Shown here piece by piece: positions 17,586-26,621 of a stretch of 64,000 nucleotides of DNA. A program made the translations under genes and the position numbers. The notes beneath the pieces are model-generated. The model did not search any database and was not told the DNA's origin. It worked only from the letters and a program-made list of their open reading frames with translations. Source of the stretch: Flavobacterium humidisoli (GTDB lineage: Bacteria; Bacteroidota; Bacteroidia; Flavobacteriales; Flavobacteriaceae); assembly GCF_023272795.1 (NCBI RefSeq), contig NZ_CP096829.1:248001-312000 (forward strand). The letters are read 5' to 3'. Numbering within the stretch: the stretch's first letter is position 1; every line of letters begins with the position of its first letter.

Positions 17586-19997
17586 ATGAAATTAAAGGTT
17601 ACACTGTTTTTATTTTTAAATATAAGCTTTTTCTCTTTTGCGCAAGAGAACCTAACTTATCAAAAACCTTCAAAATCTATTTTAGATTTGGCAGATTATC
17701 AAAGAGCTCCTTCCGTATCAATGGATACCAAAAAAGAAAACATGCTCTTAATGTATCGCAATACTTATAAAACACTCGACGATTTAAACCAAGACGAAGT
17801 TCGTTTAGCTGGTTTGAGAATTAATCCGGTTACTAATATTTCAAGTACTGTAACATACTTAATCAATCTAAAACTAAGAAAAATAAACGGAAGGGAAGAA
17901 ATTCAGGTTAAAGGACTCCCTGATAATCCGAAAATATCAAACATTCTTTGGTCACCAAACGACAAAAAAATCCTATTCTCACACACTACAAATTCTGGTG
18001 TAGAACTTTGGGTTTTAGATGTTGCAAGTGCACAAGCAACAAAACTTACAGAGGCCAGAGTAAATGCAAATCTTGGAAATCCGTTTAATTGGTTTTTAGA
18101 CAGTGAAACCATCTTAGTAAAAATGCTTCCTAAAAACAGACCGCCACTTTTAGATTCTAAAAAAGATCTGCCTACTGGGCCGATTATTTCAAATACTTCA
18201 GGAGAAAAATCTCAAAACAGGACATATCCCGATATGCTAAAAAACAAAAACGACGAAGCTAATTTTGAAAACTGCATAACTTCTGAATTGTATAAAGTAA
18301 AACTAAATGGAGATGCTGTTTTATACAAAGACGCCGCTATGTTTGCCGGAGAAAGAATCTCTCCAGATGGTCAGTACATTATGCTGACAACAATTCAAAA
18401 ACCTTTTTCTTATGTAGTTCCGTTAAACAGATTTCCATCCAAAACGGTTGTTTACGATTTAAGCGGAAGAGAGATTAAAACGGTAAACGAGGTTCCTTTA
18501 AATGAAATTATGCCAAAAGGCTTTATGGCTGTTCGAAAAGGAAAAAGAGAAATGGCTTGGAGAAACGACAAATCGGCAACTTTATCTTATGTGGTAGCGT
18601 TAGACGAAGGAGATCCTGCAAATCAAGTTGATTTTAGAGATGAAATTTTCCTTTGGGATGCGCCTTTTGACAAAGAAGCTTCTTCATTAGCAAAAACTCC
18701 TCAGCGTTTTAGTGACATTATATGGGGCAATGACAATTTAGCGATTGTTTCAGAAGAATGGTATGACACCAGAAGCACCAAAACATTTTTGATTAATCCA
18801 TCAAACCCAAATCAGCAGCCAAAATTAATTACAGATAGAAATTCGCAAGATGTTTATTCTGATCCCGGAGTTTTTGAAACAAAAAAAAATGCTTACAATA
18901 AATATGTTTTAGCAATCGAAAAAAACAACCTTTATAGAATTGGCGAAGGTTATACTAAAAACGGACAATTTCCTTTTGTAGACGAATTCAATCTAGAAAC
19001 TTTAAAATCAAAACGCATTTACACTTCTCCGTACAAAGATAAAAAAGAAGATATTTTAGAAATTGAAGATTTGAAGTCTGGGAAAATTTTAGTTCAGATT
19101 CAGTCAAAAACAGAATACCCAAATTACTATTTCAGAAATATTAAAAAACAAAATAGTCTAACACAAGTTACAGATTTCAAAAATCCGTTTGAAAGCATTA
19201 AAAATGTTAGCAAAGAAGTTATTAAATATAAACGCAAAGACGGATTGGAGCTTTCGGGAACTTTATATCTTCCTGTCGGTTATGATAAAAGTAAAAAAGA
19301 AAAATTGCCACTATTGATCTGGGCATATCCAGCAGAATATAAAGATAGGAATAGTGCTTCTCAATCGACTCAAAACTCAAACGAATTCACTTTTCCTTAT
19401 TATGGTTCATTTGTATATTGGGTAACAAAAGGGTATGTCGTTTTAGATGACGCTGCTTTTCCAATTATTGGCGAAGGAACTACCGAACCAAACGACAATT
19501 TTATTTCGCAATTAGTAGATAATGCAGCCGCAGCAATTGATGCAGTAGATGCTTTAGGCTATATTAACCGTAAAAAAGTAGCTGTTGGAGGACATTCTTA
19601 CGGAGCTTTTATGACTGCCAACTTATTAACCCATTCGGACCTTTTTGCCTGCGGAATTGCAAGAAGCGGTGCATACAATAGAACATTAACTCCATTCGGA
19701 TTTCAATCTGAACAAAGAAATTACTGGGAAGCACCAGAAGTTTACAACGCAATGTCTCCATTTATGAATGCTGAAAAAATGAAAACGCCAATTTTGTTAG
19801 TTCATGGAGAAGCAGACAATAATCCAGGAACTTTTACTTTGCAGACAGAACGTTATTTTCAAGCATTAAAAGGATTAGGAGCGCCGGCAAGAATGGTTAT
19901 TCTGCCAAAAGAATCTCACGGTTATGTAGCAAAAGAAAACATTTTGCACCTGCTTTGGGAACAAGATCAGTTTTTAGAAAAATATTTAAAGAATTAA
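17586..19997 (+). CDS. S9-family serine peptidase (prolyl oligopeptidase fold, glutamyl-endopeptidase-like)
   Basis: 803 residues from the ATG at 17586, which gives a clean signal peptide (MKLKVTLFLFLNISFFSFAQ); a start 12 codons earlier would spoil it. The N-terminal half is a beta-propeller with repeated segments, the C-terminal part an alpha/beta hydrolase. The catalytic Ser lies in GGHSYGAFMTANLL (about residue 671), Asp in VHGEADNNPG, His in PKESHGYV. The GHSYGAFMTANLL and FPIIGEGTTEPND segments look closest to the S9D group related to plant chloroplast glutamyl endopeptidase, judged from memory. Probably periplasmic peptide breakdown. Single-gene unit. Confidence 0.9.
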   Translation: MKLKVTLFLFLNISFFSFAQENLTYQKPSKSILDLADYQRAPSVSMDTKKENMLLMYRNTYKTLDDLNQDEVRLAGLRINPVTNISSTVTYLINLKLRKINGREEIQVKGLPDNPKISNILWSPNDKKILFSHTTNSGVELWVLDVASAQATKLTEARVNANLGNPFNWFLDSETILVKMLPKNRPPLLDSKKDLPTGPIISNTSGEKSQNRTYPDMLKNKNDEANFENCITSELYKVKLNGDAVLYKDAAMFAGERISPDGQYIMLTTIQKPFSYVVPLNRFPSKTVVYDLSGREIKTVNEVPLNEIMPKGFMAVRKGKREMAWRNDKSATLSYVVALDEGDPANQVDFRDEIFLWDAPFDKEASSLAKTPQRFSDIIWGNDNLAIVSEEWYDTRSTKTFLINPSNPNQQPKLITDRNSQDVYSDPGVFETKKNAYNKYVLAIEKNNLYRIGEGYTKNGQFPFVDEFNLETLKSKRIYTSPYKDKKEDILEIEDLKSGKILVQIQSKTEYPNYYFRNIKKQNSLTQVTDFKNPFESIKNVSKEVIKYKRKDGLELSGTLYLPVGYDKSKKEKLPLLIWAYPAEYKDRNSASQSTQNSNEFTFPYYGSFVYWVTKGYVVLDDAAFPIIGEGTTEPNDNFISQLVDNAAAAIDAVDALGYINRKKVAVGGHSYGAFMTANLLTHSDLFACGIARSGAYNRTLTPFGFQSEQRNYWEAPEVYNAMSPFMNAEKMKTPILLVHGEADNNPGTFTLQTERYFQALKGLGAPARMVILPKESHGYVAKENILHLLWEQDQFLEKYLKN

Positions 19998-20013
19998 TAT
20001 TCATCTATTTATA

Positions 20014-20050
20014 AAAAGGAACCCGATAGAATTAACTATCGGTTTCTTTT
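20014..20050. terminator. Bidirectional terminator
   Basis: AAAAGGAACCCGATAG (20014-20029) pairs with CTATCGGTTTCTTTT (20036-20050), including a G-T pair and one bulge, between the convergent S9 peptidase and ABC ATPase genes; it reaches the ABC gene's stop codon. The CCGATAG/CTATCGG core also occurs in the palindrome at 36028-36043. Confidence 0.75.
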
Positions 20051-21000
20051 TATAAATAATTTAAAGCCAGAAAAACTTCTTGTTCAAGTGGCAAATCTAT
20101 TTCGCTTTCAAAGAAAATCAACTGTCTTTTATAAACTGTTTCAATCAAATAATGGCTTCCTCTAAAATAAGTTCTTCTAATCTTTACCATCAACTTTGAT
20201 TCCGAAACCATTTTAAATTGATGCGGATAAACCAATGTTTTATGCGTTTCGTCTGCGTAAGACAATAATAAATGAGTCGGAATTTCATTTACTTCTCCAA
20301 ACAAAGATGCCACATATTTAACCTGTGGATCTTCATATATTTTTGAAGGATCGTCTTTTACCAAAACTTCTCCGTTTCTCATCACGATTGCCTGATCGGC
20401 AAAAGACAAAGCATCTGTACTATCATGTGTTGCAATAATACACGTAATTCCCTTTTGTTTTAGATAACGAAATAAATTACGACGTAAAGCATTTTTTCTA
20501 AAAGCATCTATCTGACTAAATGGCTCGTCTAACAAAATTACTTCTGGTTCTAAGGCCAAAACTCTAACCAGCGCCACTCTTTGCTGTTGTCCACCACTTA
20601 GAAATTTAGTCTTAACATTTGCAAACTGATCCATTTCTACCATCTCTAACAATTCCTGAACACGAAGCTTTTTCATGTTTGCAAAACCGTTCGAGAGAAA
20701 CTTACCTACGTTTTCTGCAACCGTTTCATATGGAGACAAATCAAAATCCTGTGCCAGATATTTCATATAAGGCATCCCTGGAATGAGATTGAACTTTGGC
20801 CCCAAGATTGGTTTGTCACCATAAAAAATCTTCCCCTCATCGAGATCGTATAATCCGTATATAAGCTTGAGTAGCGTACTTTTTCCGCAGCCACTCTCGC
20901 CAATAATCGCAATATTCTGGCCTTTTTCAATAGAAAAAGAGATGTTTTTTATAACGGGGTTTTCGGTGTACGAAAAAGATATATTTTGAATGTCAAGCAT
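20050..21000 (-). CDS. ABC transporter ATP-binding protein without adjacent permease
   Basis: 316 residues, cytoplasmic. All ATPase motifs are present: Walker A GESGCGKST (about 34-42), Q-loop near LAQDFDLSP, signature LSGGQQQRVAL (about 139-149), Walker B EVILLDEP, and H-loop IATHDSTDAL. A C-terminal extension of about 90 residues (from about 225) with YPHQFKMVSESKLMVKIRRT resembles the TOBE-like regulatory tail of polyamine, iron or sulfate importers of the PotA/FbpC/CysA kind. No permease or binding protein lies nearby, so the transported substrate is unknown. A TAAATTTG -7 element (21020-21027) with a TTG 20 bases upstream gives it its own promoter. Confidence 0.92.
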   Translation of the reverse strand: MLDIQNISFSYTENPVIKNISFSIEKGQNIAIIGESGCGKSTLLKLIYGLYDLDEGKIFYGDKPILGPKFNLIPGMPYMKYLAQDFDLSPYETVAENVGKFLSNGFANMKKLRVQELLEMVEMDQFANVKTKFLSGGQQQRVALVRVLALEPEVILLDEPFSQIDAFRKNALRRNLFRYLKQKGITCIIATHDSTDALSFADQAIVMRNGEVLVKDDPSKIYEDPQVKYVASLFGEVNEIPTHLLLSYADETHKTLVYPHQFKMVSESKLMVKIRRTYFRGSHYLIETVYKRQLIFFESEIDLPLEQEVFLALNYL

Positions 21001-21019
21001 GAGTTGTAATATGAGTCGT

Positions 21020-21050
21020 CAAATTTACAATGTTTAATTTCTAAAGTCAA
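21020..21050 (-). promoter_or_regulatory. Promoter of the ABC ATPase gene
   Basis: On the minus strand TTG (21048-21050) is followed after 20 bases by TAAATTTG (21020-21027), matching the Bacteroidota -33/-7 pattern; the start codon is about 20 bases further on. Confidence 0.6.
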
Positions 21051-21086
21051 AAAAAAGCTGCTTCAATTATTTGAAACAGCTTTTTT
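21051..21086 (-). terminator. Terminator of the OmpA-lipocalin operon
   Basis: AAAAAAGCTGCTTCAA pairs with TTGAAACAGCTTTTTT with one mismatch and a 4-base loop; the left A-run serves as the U tract on the minus strand. Confidence 0.8.
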
Positions 21087-21107
21087 GATAATTTATTTTA
21101 TTAGAAA

Positions 21108-21803
21108 CTATTTTCCAGCTTCTGCTTTAGCGTCATTTACCATTTTGTCGTTTGCTGTAATTGAAAATTCAACACGACGGTTTTGAGCTCTTCCTTCTGG
21201 AGTATCATTTGTTGCAATTGGATCTGCAATTCCTAAACCTGAAGTTTTGAAACGGCTTGATTTTAATCCTTTTGAAACTAAATAAGCTTGCACAGAAGCA
21301 GCTCTTTGTCCAGAAAGTGTCAAGTTATATTCTGGTTTTCCAGTATTATCTGTGTAACCAAAAATTTGAATATCTGTATCTCCATAATCATTAAATACAG
21401 GAACTAACTTATCTAAATTAGCTTTTGCTTGAGCTGTCAAAGTAGATTTATTAGTATCAAAACGAACAGCATTTTCGTTTAATGTTAAGTGGATACCTTC
21501 ACCAACTCTTTCAACAGAAGCACCTGGTAAAGCTTGATCAATTTCACGAGCTTGCTTATCCATTTTATTTCCGATCAAAGCTCCAGTTCCCCCACCTACA
21601 GCAGCTCCAATTGCAGCTCCTAAAGCAGCGTTTCCGCCTCGTCCGATATTATTTCCTAAAATACCACCAATAACACCACCTGCAACTACACCAATTCCGG
21701 CTCCTTTTTGTGTATTATTTGCGTTTTTTACTGAATCACAGCTTGTAAAAAAACTAGCTATAACCATTAAACTACTTAAACCTAAAACCGTTATCTTTCT
21801 CAT
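21108..21803 (-). CDS. OmpA-family lipoprotein with glycine zipper
   Basis: 231 residues. Lipobox at Cys22 (FFTSCDS). Residues about 35-80 form a glycine-zipper segment (GAGIGVVAGGVIGGILGNNI, then GAAIGAAVGGGTGALIGNKM), and residues about 100-220 an OmpA C-terminal peptidoglycan-binding domain (VRFDTNKSTLTAQAKANLDK, IFGYTDNTG, LSGQRAASVQAYLVSKGL, GLGIADPIATNDTPEGRAQN, RRVEFSI). This YiaD-like layout tethers the outer membrane to the cell wall. It is the second gene of an operon: the lipocalin-like lipoprotein gene lies 19 bases upstream. One of the most regular assignments in the window. Confidence 0.95.
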   Translation of the reverse strand: MRKITVLGLSSLMVIASFFTSCDSVKNANNTQKGAGIGVVAGGVIGGILGNNIGRGGNAALGAAIGAAVGGGTGALIGNKMDKQAREIDQALPGASVERVGEGIHLTLNENAVRFDTNKSTLTAQAKANLDKLVPVFNDYGDTDIQIFGYTDNTGKPEYNLTLSGQRAASVQAYLVSKGLKSSRFKTSGLGIADPIATNDTPEGRAQNRRVEFSITANDKMVNDAKAEAGK

Positions 21804-21822
21804 TTTCTATATCTTTAAAATA

Positions 21823-22326
21823 TTAATTAGCTCTTTGAAATTGGTAAACCACATCTTTAACCTGACCTCCAACATTGATATTATCAATTAACTGAAAAGA
21901 ACTTTCAGTTACACCTGCAACTTTAAGCAAATAACCATCTCTTACTTTCTTCGCTTTTTCGCCTGCATTAAGAATTTTCAATACAAACAAACCTTGATTG
22001 TTGATACTCCATACAATTGGCGAAGAAAATCCAGTACAACTTGGCGAAGTCAAAGCCATTGTTCCTTTATTATTATTCGAAATAAAGCTCCAAGTACTTC
22101 TAATAAAACATTTTGAATCTGCGAGATCAAATGAATTTACTTTGATATAATCAGAACCTGGGTAAGAAACATTGGTAAGTACCCAATTCCCTTTTAACGC
22201 TACTTGAGTCGATTTGTCAAGTTTTGTTGAAAGCGTAGTAGCTTCAGAAGATGAAGCTGTTGACGAAGCTGATTTACACGCAAAAAACATAGCGGCAATC
22301 AAGCATATAAAAATACTTTTCTTCAT
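21823..22326 (-). CDS. Lipocalin-like lipoprotein
   Basis: 167 residues from the ATG at 22326; a TTG three codons earlier is less likely. Lipobox at Cys17 (MFFACKS). After a serine/threonine-rich linker, LKGNWVLTNVSYPGSD opens a lipocalin-like domain (GxW start motif) with beta-rich sequence to the end (SSFQLIDNINVGGQVKDVVY). The ligand is unknown. First gene of an operon with the OmpA-family lipoprotein 19 bases downstream, so both probably act at the outer membrane or cell wall. A TATATTTG -7 element lies at 22380-22387. Confidence 0.8.
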   Translation of the reverse strand: MKKSIFICLIAAMFFACKSASSTASSSEATTLSTKLDKSTQVALKGNWVLTNVSYPGSDYIKVNSFDLADSKCFIRSTWSFISNNNKGTMALTSPSCTGFSSPIVWSINNQGLFVLKILNAGEKAKKVRDGYLLKVAGVTESSFQLIDNINVGGQVKDVVYQFQRAN

Positions 22327-22379
22327 TTTGTACAATTTTTTTTAGATTAATACTTGCCTTTTTAACAATTATTGTACCA

Positions 22380-22387
22380 CAAATATA
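22380..22387 (-). promoter_or_regulatory. -7 element of the lipocalin-OmpA operon
   Basis: CAAATATA on the plus strand reads TATATTTG on the minus strand, 54 bases before the lipocalin start codon. No clear -33 TTG is seen. Confidence 0.45.
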
Positions 22388-22529
22388 CGATTCATAAAGA
22401 TAATTTTCGTTTTAGAATCTATTTATTTTCTTTCAAAATTAACATTTCCGACATTTTGTCACCCTAAAAACAATTGGTATTCTATTTGAATAAGTGAAAA
22501 TCATCACATTAAAATAAAAATCAAAAAAT

Positions 22530-24413
22530 ATGGCAACAGGTAAAATTAATGTTTCAGTAGAAAACATTTTTCCTTTAATTAAAAAGTTCTTATACAGCGA
22601 CCATGAAATCTTCTTACGCGAGCTTGTTTCTAACGGTACCGATGCTACTTTAAAATTAAAACATCTTATCAGCATTGGTGAAGCGAAAGTAGAATATGGC
22701 AATCCGATCATTGAAGTTAAAGTGGACAAAGAAGGTAAAAAAATCCACATTATCGATCAAGGTTTAGGTATGACAGCTGATGAAGTTGAAAAATACATCA
22801 ATCAAGTTGCTTTTTCAGGCGCTGAAGAATTCTTAGACAAATACAAAGATTCTGCTAAAGATTCTGGAATTATCGGACATTTTGGTCTTGGTTTCTACTC
22901 TGCTTTTATGGTAGCTGAAAAAGTTGAAATCATTACAAAATCGTATAAAGATGAGCCAGCAGCACATTGGACATGTGACGGAAGTCCTGAATTTACTTTA
23001 GAACCAGCTGACAAAACTTCACGCGGAACAGAAATCATTCTTCATATCGCTGAAGATTCTTTAGAATTCTTAGACGATTCTAAAATCAGTGGTTTATTAA
23101 ATAAGTATAACAAGTTCATGCCTATTCCGATTAAATTCGGAACAAGAACTGAAACGCTTCCTAAACCAGAAGACGCTCCAGAAGATTACGTTAATGAAAC
23201 AGTTGAAACTGATAATATCATTAACAACCCAAATCCAGCTTGGACAAAACAGCCTACTGAATTATCTGACGAAGATTACAAAAACTTCTACAGAGAGTTG
23301 TATCCAATGCAATTTGAAGAGCCTTTATTCCACATTCATTTAAATGTTGATTATCCATTTAACTTAACTGGTATTTTGTATTTCCCGAAATTGGGTAACG
23401 ATATGCAAATCCAGAAAGACAAAATTCAGCTGTACCAAAACCAAGTTTACGTTACTGACAACGTAGAAGGAATTGTTCCTGAATTCTTGACAATGTTAAA
23501 AGGTGTTATCGATTCTCCAGATATTCCATTAAACGTTTCTCGTTCTGGCTTACAAGCAGATGGAGCTGTTAAGAAAATCTCAAACTACATTACTCGTAAA
23601 GTAGCCGATAAATTAAAAGCTTTATTTAATGAAAACCGTGCTGATTTTGAAGCAAAATGGAACGACATTAAAATCGTTCTAGAATACGGAATGCTTTCTG
23701 AAGAGAAATTCTACGAAAAAGCAGGTGCATTTGTTTTGTACCCAACTGTAGATGATACATACTTTACTTTAGAGGAATTAAAAGAAAAATTAAAAGAAAA
23801 CCAAACCGATAAAGACGGCAAATTAGTTGTTCTTTACGCTGGAAACAAAGATGCTCAGCACTCTTACATTGAGGCAGCAAAAGATAAAGGCTACGAAGTA
23901 TTGCTTTTAGATTCTCCGATTATTTCGCATTTAATCCAAAAAATTGAAAACGATAATAGCGGATTAACTTTTGTACGTGTTGACTCTGATCACATTGACA
24001 ACTTAATTAAAAAAGAAGAAAACACTATTTCTAAACTTTCTGATGACGAAAAAGCTGCTTTAAAAACTTCTTTAGAAGCTTACATTCCAAAAGCATATAG
24101 TGTACAATTGGAAGCTATGGATTCTCAAGCAGCTCCATTCATTATTACGCAGCCAGAATTTATGCGCAGAATGAAAGAAATGAGCCAGACAGGCGGTGGC
24201 GGAATGTTCGGAATGGGTAATATGCCAGAAATGTACAATTTGGTGGTAAACACTAATTCTGATTTGGCTTCAAACATCTTGAATACAGAAGACAAAACGC
24301 ACCAAGAGCATTTAGTTAAGCAAGCTTTAGATTTAGCTAAATTATCTCAAAACCTATTAAAAGGCGAAGCGCTTACTGCTTTCGTAAAAAGAAGTTTCGA
24401 AATGATCAAATAA
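22530..24413 (+). CDS. htpG: Molecular chaperone HtpG (Hsp90)
   Basis: 627 residues, the usual HtpG length. A cytoplasmic ATP-dependent chaperone. The N-terminal GHKL ATPase domain shows FLRELVSNGTDATLKLKHL, DQGLGMTADEVEKYINQVAF and GHFGLGFYSAFMVA. The middle domain has LYFPKLGNDMQIQKDKIQLY and NVSRSGLQADGAVKKISNYI. The C-terminal dimerisation domain ends in FVKRSFEMIK. Near residue 550 there is a glycine- and methionine-rich stretch (GGGGMFGMGNMPEM) in place of the more usual linker. Single gene with its own terminator; no heat-shock operator such as CIRCE was found upstream. Confidence 0.98.
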   Translation: MATGKINVSVENIFPLIKKFLYSDHEIFLRELVSNGTDATLKLKHLISIGEAKVEYGNPIIEVKVDKEGKKIHIIDQGLGMTADEVEKYINQVAFSGAEEFLDKYKDSAKDSGIIGHFGLGFYSAFMVAEKVEIITKSYKDEPAAHWTCDGSPEFTLEPADKTSRGTEIILHIAEDSLEFLDDSKISGLLNKYNKFMPIPIKFGTRTETLPKPEDAPEDYVNETVETDNIINNPNPAWTKQPTELSDEDYKNFYRELYPMQFEEPLFHIHLNVDYPFNLTGILYFPKLGNDMQIQKDKIQLYQNQVYVTDNVEGIVPEFLTMLKGVIDSPDIPLNVSRSGLQADGAVKKISNYITRKVADKLKALFNENRADFEAKWNDIKIVLEYGMLSEEKFYEKAGAFVLYPTVDDTYFTLEELKEKLKENQTDKDGKLVVLYAGNKDAQHSYIEAAKDKGYEVLLLDSPIISHLIQKIENDNSGLTFVRVDSDHIDNLIKKEENTISKLSDDEKAALKTSLEAYIPKAYSVQLEAMDSQAAPFIITQPEFMRRMKEMSQTGGGGMFGMGNMPEMYNLVVNTNSDLASNILNTEDKTHQEHLVKQALDLAKLSQNLLKGEALTAFVKRSFEMIK

Positions 24414-24433
24414 GCATTTAGATACTATCTTAT

Positions 24434-24463
24434 AAAAGCTGCCCAGTTTGGGCGGCTTTTTTT
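24434..24463 (+). terminator. htpG terminator
   Basis: AAAAGCTGCCC (24434-24444) pairs with GGGCGGCTTTT (24450-24460) around AGTTT, with one G-T pair, followed by a T-run. Confidence 0.85.
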
Positions 24464-24542
24464 ATTTCTCATCTCTTCGACCATAATTTTTTCTTCAAAA
24501 ATTCGTTATAAAGCTCTATAGATTACCACTAAATGATCTTTA

Positions 24543-24570
24543 TTGCAATTCATTTTTTTTATTACATTTG
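24543..24570 (+). promoter_or_regulatory. Promoter of the 277-residue lipoprotein gene
   Basis: TTG at 24543-24545, 17 bases, then TACATTTG at 24563-24570. The spacing and both boxes fit the Bacteroidota housekeeping consensus. The start codon follows 37 bases later. Confidence 0.65.
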
Positions 24571-24607
24571 ACTGCCTTATTTATCTAACCCAAAACAAAA
24601 AGACCCT

Positions 24608-25441
24608 ATGAAAAAAACTGCTATCTTACTAACAACCATTTGTGCCACAGCACTTTTATACGTTTCTTGTTCAAGTGACAATAACGACCCAGCCGTCTCA
24701 ACAGATTTGACCAGCGTTGGAGCATCAGTTGCCATTGATGCTTCAAACGAAATGGACCTCAACACCAGTCTTTTAATTTCAACAAGCACCTCAACTACAG
24801 GAAAAGCTGCTGAAACACCAGCCGGAATTTGCGCAACAGTTACTATTAGCACACCAAACGGAACAGAATATCCTAAAGTCTTTTTAGCTGATTTTGGAAC
24901 AGCAGGATGCAAAGACGCAAATAATCTTACACGAAAAGGAAAACTAGAAGTAACTCTTTCAGGGCCAATTACAGAAACTGGAAGCAAAATGACAATTAAA
25001 AGAATTGACTACTCTATAAAAGACATCAAACTTGAAGGAATTATTGAATACACAAATACTACAACTGTACCTACCACACCGCAATGGACCAGAAAAGTGA
25101 CTAATGGAAAATTAACAGACTTACAAGGAGGGGTTTATACCAATTCAGGAATTTACACTACTAAACAAACCGCAGGCGTAGATACTCCTTTTGTTTTATC
25201 TGATAATGTATATGAAATTACAGATGGCACACATACCGTAATAGCATCAAATGGGGCAACACTTACTTTAACAGTAAAAGAACCACTAATTAAAAAATAT
25301 TCATGTTTATTTATCTCCAAAGGACAATTAAAAGTACAAGGAGGTATTTTAAACGGAGTCATAGATTACGGAAACAATGACTGCGATTCCAATTACACTT
25401 ATACGCACGAAAATGGCACTTCGTTTATTTTGTCGATGTAA
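24608..25441 (+). CDS. Lipoprotein of unknown function
   Basis: 277 residues with a lipobox at Cys21 (LYVSCSSDNND). The mature part is beta-rich and threonine-rich, with CATVTISTPNGTEYPKVFLA and FGTAGCKDANNLTRKGKLEV near the middle. That stretch (conserved C...GC, then RKGKL, then MTIKRIDYSIKDIKLEG and WTRKVTNGKL) resembles flavobacterial surface lipoproteins I have seen annotated only as hypothetical. Two further cysteines lie near the C-terminus (KYSCLF, NDCDSNYTYT). No catalytic motif is visible. It has a clear promoter (24543-24570) and a terminator at 25464-25498, so it is a single-gene unit. Confidence 0.75.
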   Translation: MKKTAILLTTICATALLYVSCSSDNNDPAVSTDLTSVGASVAIDASNEMDLNTSLLISTSTSTTGKAAETPAGICATVTISTPNGTEYPKVFLADFGTAGCKDANNLTRKGKLEVTLSGPITETGSKMTIKRIDYSIKDIKLEGIIEYTNTTTVPTTPQWTRKVTNGKLTDLQGGVYTNSGIYTTKQTAGVDTPFVLSDNVYEITDGTHTVIASNGATLTLTVKEPLIKKYSCLFISKGQLKVQGGILNGVIDYGNNDCDSNYTYTHENGTSFILSM

Positions 25442-25463
25442 AGCCTTTTCCTGCACTACTTTA

Positions 25464-25498
25464 AAATCCCAATTTAGAAATAAATTGGGATTTATTTT
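25464..25498 (+). terminator. Terminator of the 277-residue lipoprotein gene
   Basis: AAATCCCAATTTA (25464-25476) pairs perfectly with TAAATTGGGATTT (25481-25493) around a GAAA tetraloop and is followed by a T-rich run. Confidence 0.85.
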
Positions 25499-25574
25499 TT
25501 TTATAAAAATAAAACATCAGCTCTATTTACATTTAAACTATTTTCTTTATTTTGCACCAAAATCTCAAAAACTA

Positions 25575-26330
25575 ATGAAAAAAACACTAATTGCTTTTGT
25601 TACTCTTGCAGTATTAGCATCTTGCAGCAAAAAAGAATCAGCTGCTGATAACCTACACATCACAGGAAACATTAAAGGTTTAAAAACCGGAACTTTATAT
25701 ATCCAAAGAATTGTCGACACTTCTCTTGTTGCTATTGACAGCATCAAAATTGATGGAAACTCAGCTTTTGAAAGAGATATTAAATTAGAATCTCCAGAAA
25801 TGCTTTATTTGTATTTAGATCGAGGGGTAACAAACTCATTAGACAATAACATTTTATTCTTTGCCGAGCCAGGAAATATAAATATCGATACTAATTTAGA
25901 CAACTTCATCGCTGGTGCAAAAATTACTGGTTCAAAAAATCAGGAATTATATGAAGAATACCAAAAAATAAACACGCGTTTTAGAGACGATAATTTATCT
26001 ATGGTTGAAGCAAAATTTAAAGCTTTAAAAAGACAAGACCAAAAAGCAATTGACAGCATTGACGCAAAACAACAGTCCAACATTAAAAGAAAATATTTGT
26101 ACGCTACAAACTTTGCCATAAACAATAAAGACCACGAAGTAGCACCTTATATTGCTTTAGCAGAGATTTACGATATCAATTTGAAGTTTCTTGATACCAT
26201 TCAAAAATCAATGACGCCAAAAGTAGCACAATCGCTTTATGGAAAGAAATTAACCAAGTATGTCGCTGAAGTCAAAAAAGCAGAACAAAATGCTCCAGCA
26301 GCCGCAACAACTCCAGCTCCAGCTGAATAA
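25575..26330 (+). CDS. DUF4369-domain lipoprotein
   Basis: 251 residues from the ATG at 25575. The frame is open further upstream, but that part crosses the preceding terminator and lacks a signal sequence. The lipobox is at Cys17 (AVLASCSKKES). Residues about 25-115 fit the DUF4369 beta-sandwich (LHITGNIKGLKTGTLYIQRI, DSIKIDGNSAF, LYLDRG, FFAEPGNINIDT). In Bacteroidota this domain often precedes a thioredoxin-like domain, but here residues 130-235 are helical and charged with no CxxC, and the protein ends in a proline/alanine-rich tail (APAAATTPAPAE). The function is unknown. A terminator follows at 26349. Confidence 0.8.
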   Translation: MKKTLIAFVTLAVLASCSKKESAADNLHITGNIKGLKTGTLYIQRIVDTSLVAIDSIKIDGNSAFERDIKLESPEMLYLYLDRGVTNSLDNNILFFAEPGNINIDTNLDNFIAGAKITGSKNQELYEEYQKINTRFRDDNLSMVEAKFKALKRQDQKAIDSIDAKQQSNIKRKYLYATNFAINNKDHEVAPYIALAEIYDINLKFLDTIQKSMTPKVAQSLYGKKLTKYVAEVKKAEQNAPAAATTPAPAE

Positions 26331-26348
26331 AACATAAAAACAACAATG

Positions 26349-26380
26349 AAAACGTCCTGAATTATCAGGACGTTTTTTTA
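26349..26380 (+). terminator. Terminator of the DUF4369 lipoprotein gene
   Basis: AAAACGTCCTGA (26349-26360) pairs with TCAGGACGTTTT (26365-26376) around a 4-base loop and is followed by T residues. Confidence 0.85.
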
Positions 26381-26585
26381 TGCTTAAATTCAACAATAAT
26401 AACAATTGCAAACCTACTTCACCACCCTAACGTTTTTTAACTGTTAGAATGCAATTATATCATCATTATAGGATTATTACACTATATGTTTCCCGCAGCT
26501 AAAACCGAGGTTTACCTTTGAAAAAACTTCCGTAATCAAAAACTGGAATTTTGTATTTATTTTTTTGGGATTTTGTATTTTTTGC

Positions 26586-26620
26586 ATAAAAAAAACCACC
26601 ACATTTCTGTGATGGTTTTT
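26586..26620 (-). terminator. Terminator of the first tRNA-Thr gene
   Basis: The hairpin AAAACCACCACA / TGTGATGGTTTT (one mismatch, loop TTTC) directly follows the tRNA 3' end on the minus strand, with an A-run that reads as a U tract. The same hairpin is repeated behind the second tRNA gene. Confidence 0.75.
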
Positions 26621-26621
26621 G

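Noticed and set aside
22439..22750. Minus-strand open frame of 103 codons over the htpG start
   Set aside because: Antisense to a textbook Hsp90 N-terminus.
24577..24987. Minus-strand open frame of 136 codons opposite the 277-residue lipoprotein
   Set aside because: The lipoprotein frame has a lipobox, promoter and terminator; the opposite frame has none.
26513..26520. Plus-strand TACCTTTG in the gap before the tRNA genes
   Set aside because: It fits TAnnTTTG, but no -33 element and no gene or clear small RNA follows; the sequence behind it is a TTTTGTATTT-type low-complexity tract.
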